DNA from: Bacteroidales bacterium UBA5762
GTDB taxonomy: Bacteria; Bacteroidota; Bacteroidia; Bacteroidales; TTA-H9
Reading direction: 5' to 3'
NCBI GenBank assembly: GCA_002418865.1
Contig: DIEY01000002.1
Coordinates: forward strand, 35,686-99,685
Length of the DNA: 64,000 nt
Shown: positions 62,841 to 64,000 of the stretch, in pieces
How the letters are laid out: each line of letters opens with the position of its first letter
Position numbering within the stretch: position 1 is the first letter of the stretch
Notes under the pieces: generated by a model
The model's input: only the letters and a program-made list of their open reading frames with translations
What the model was told of the DNA's origin: nothing
Database searches by the model: none
Made by a program: the position numbers and the translations under genes

Positions 62841-64000
62841 ATGGAACAACAAAACTTCATATTACACAACGGGCTTGTTTTGACGATGGATGCTGAAGCC
62901 CGAATATTACCCCATCACAGCATAAGAGTCAGCAATGGAATGATTGAAGAAATCTTTCCTTCTGATAGACTTCTTCAAGAGGATGATAACAACCGCATAG
63001 ATGTATCAGGCAGTTTACTAATGCCGGGATTCATCAATTGTCATACACATGCGGCCATGACACTTTTGCGTGGTTTTGCCGACGAAAAGCCCTTGCAGGA
63101 ATGGTTAAACGATTTCATTTGGCCAGCTGAAGCTGCATTCATGAACCGTGAAAATATTGCTTTAGGAACGCGCTTGGCTATTCTTGAAATGATTGCTAGC
63201 GGAACGATAATGTTTGCCGATATGTATTTTTTCGAAGACGAAGTAGCCAAGGCTTGTGAAGAAGGCGGCATACGTGTTTTACTGGGGGAAGGCTTATTGG
63301 GTAATCACACTCCGCATTTTACCAATCCATACGAAGGAATAGATTTTACCGAGATTTTGGCTGAACAATACAAGCATCATCCGCTCATTAAAGTAGCCTA
63401 TGCTCCACATGCTGTATACACTTGCCCAAGAGAAATTTTGTGTAAAGTAGCGCTACGTTCCGAAAAGAATCATTTACCTGTGCATATTCATTTGGCCGAA
63501 ACTAAAGAAGAAGTCGAGGATTGTATTGCCTCAACTGGGAAACATCCTATTGATTATATTGATGAAGTAGGTTTGCTCAATGAGCGATTAATTGCGGCTC
63601 ATGTTGTCCATGTGGATGAAAAACATCTATCCCTTTTAGCTTCTAAAGGGGTTCGCATAGCTCATAATCCATCCAGCAACCTAAAATTAAGTTCTGGCTT
63701 TCCACCTATAGATAAACAACGTAGATATCAAATTCCAGTAGGATTGGGAACAGATGGAGCTGGTTCCAATAACAACCTCAGTATTCCAGTCGAAATGCGG
63801 CATACTGCTTTGGTTGATCGCTTATTCCACCAAAATTATGAATCGGATCAGGCTTACGAAATCGTTAAAATGGCCACAATTGGAGGAGCTAAAGTCATGG
63901 GAGTTGAACATTTAACAGGCTCAATCGAAGCTGGAAAATCTGCCGACATCATTATTATTCCATTAAATAAACCTCATCTTCAACCGATTTATAATATTTA
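62841..64000 (+). CDS. MTA/SAH deaminase-type amidohydrolase (3' partial)
   Basis: 386 residues are present and the frame runs off the window end; the family is 420-450 long. MEQQNFILHNGLVLTMDAEA begins the beta-sandwich part. Metal-site and catalytic motifs are intact: FINCHTHAAMTLLRG (HxH), PVHIHLAETKEEVED (His and Glu), AAHVVHVDEKHL (His), HNPSSNLKLSSG and GLGTDGAGSNNN (Asp). This pattern fits 5-methylthioadenosine/S-adenosylhomocysteine deaminases and close relatives such as TrzA/SsnA-type hydrolases. It would deaminate a SAM-derived nucleoside, which links it with metK in metabolism although not in position. Confidence 0.87.
   Translation, partial: MEQQNFILHNGLVLTMDAEARILPHHSIRVSNGMIEEIFPSDRLLQEDDNNRIDVSGSLLMPGFINCHTHAAMTLLRGFADEKPLQEWLNDFIWPAEAAFMNRENIALGTRLAILEMIASGTIMFADMYFFEDEVAKACEEGGIRVLLGEGLLGNHTPHFTNPYEGIDFTEILAEQYKHHPLIKVAYAPHAVYTCPREILCKVALRSEKNHLPVHIHLAETKEEVEDCIASTGKHPIDYIDEVGLLNERLIAAHVVHVDEKHLSLLASKGVRIAHNPSSNLKLSSGFPPIDKQRRYQIPVGLGTDGAGSNNNLSIPVEMRHTALVDRLFHQNYESDQAYEIVKMATIGGAKVMGVEHLTGSIEAGKSADIIIIPLNKPHLQPIYNI

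Overview
The window reads as a low-GC chromosomal segment of a Bacteroidota bacterium, most likely Bacteroidales or a near relative. The evidence is a SusC/SusD/SusE glycan-uptake locus, two giant surface proteins with type IX secretion (CHU_C, type B) C-terminal sorting domains, gldA, Bacteroidota-specific forms of GlmU-like protein, NusB, SerA and DUF3276, lipoproteins with acidic residues after the lipid-anchored Cys, a tmRNA tag ending YAMAA, and repeated matches to the Bacteroidota promoter pattern TTTG-N19-21-TAnnTTTG. No tRNA, rRNA, CRISPR array, transposase or phage gene was recognised.

Layout. 1-6.4 kb: 3' part of a giant PKD-repeat adhesin. 6.6-13.2 kb: housekeeping genes (TrmH, ribosomal protein Thx, GlmU-like, L31, LuxC-type acyl-CoA reductase) and a three-gene ECF sigma / anti-sigma-like / Spy-like operon. 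13.4-20.7 kb: GH3-beta-lactamase fusion, a run of a CDF metal exporter, a membrane protein, a rhomboid and an outer-membrane barrel, then a surface lipoprotein. 20.8-25 kb: tmRNA, a coupled pair of tiny genes, metK behind a probable SAM-II riboswitch, gldA with a 19-codon coupled ORF, and a nucleoside-kinase-like P-loop protein. 25-28 kb: rplM-rpsI-rpsB-tsf. 28.2-33.7 kb: MacA-like adaptor, MacB-like permease and TolC (tightly overlapping, no ATPase), peroxiredoxin, rplS. 33.7-45.3 kb: glycan locus with a debranching-enzyme-like glycosidase, SusE-like lipoprotein, SusD carrying two inserted SusE-type modules, SusC, and a divergent LacI regulator with a perfect palindromic operator between it and susC. 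45.5-52.7 kb: an unusual lipoprotein and a giant SprB-repeat adhesin. 53.2-57.2 kb: serA, four-helix-bundle protein, DUF1015 protein, SDR oxidoreductase. 57.4-64 kb: parA-parB-DUF5683, DUF3276, nusB, RNase H1, DUF2721 and a 3'-truncated MTA/SAH-type deaminase that runs off the window.

How the genes fit together. The Sus-like locus should capture an alpha-glucan-like polymer at the surface (SusD/SusE modules), import it through SusC and process it with the convergent glycosidase, under LacI-type control. The two giant proteins are expected T9SS cargo. MetK is probably repressed by its own product through the leader RNA. The most interesting items for follow-up are the SusD with internal SusE-like modules, the roughly 780-nt three-PKD super-repeat in the first adhesin, the lipoprotein with a hydrophobic helical hairpin and C-terminal Ig-like domain, the sigma/anti-sigma/Spy-like operon, the coupled micro-genes, and the nested hairpin RNA after serA. 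All functional calls rest on reading sequence motifs by eye; no database search or folding program was run.
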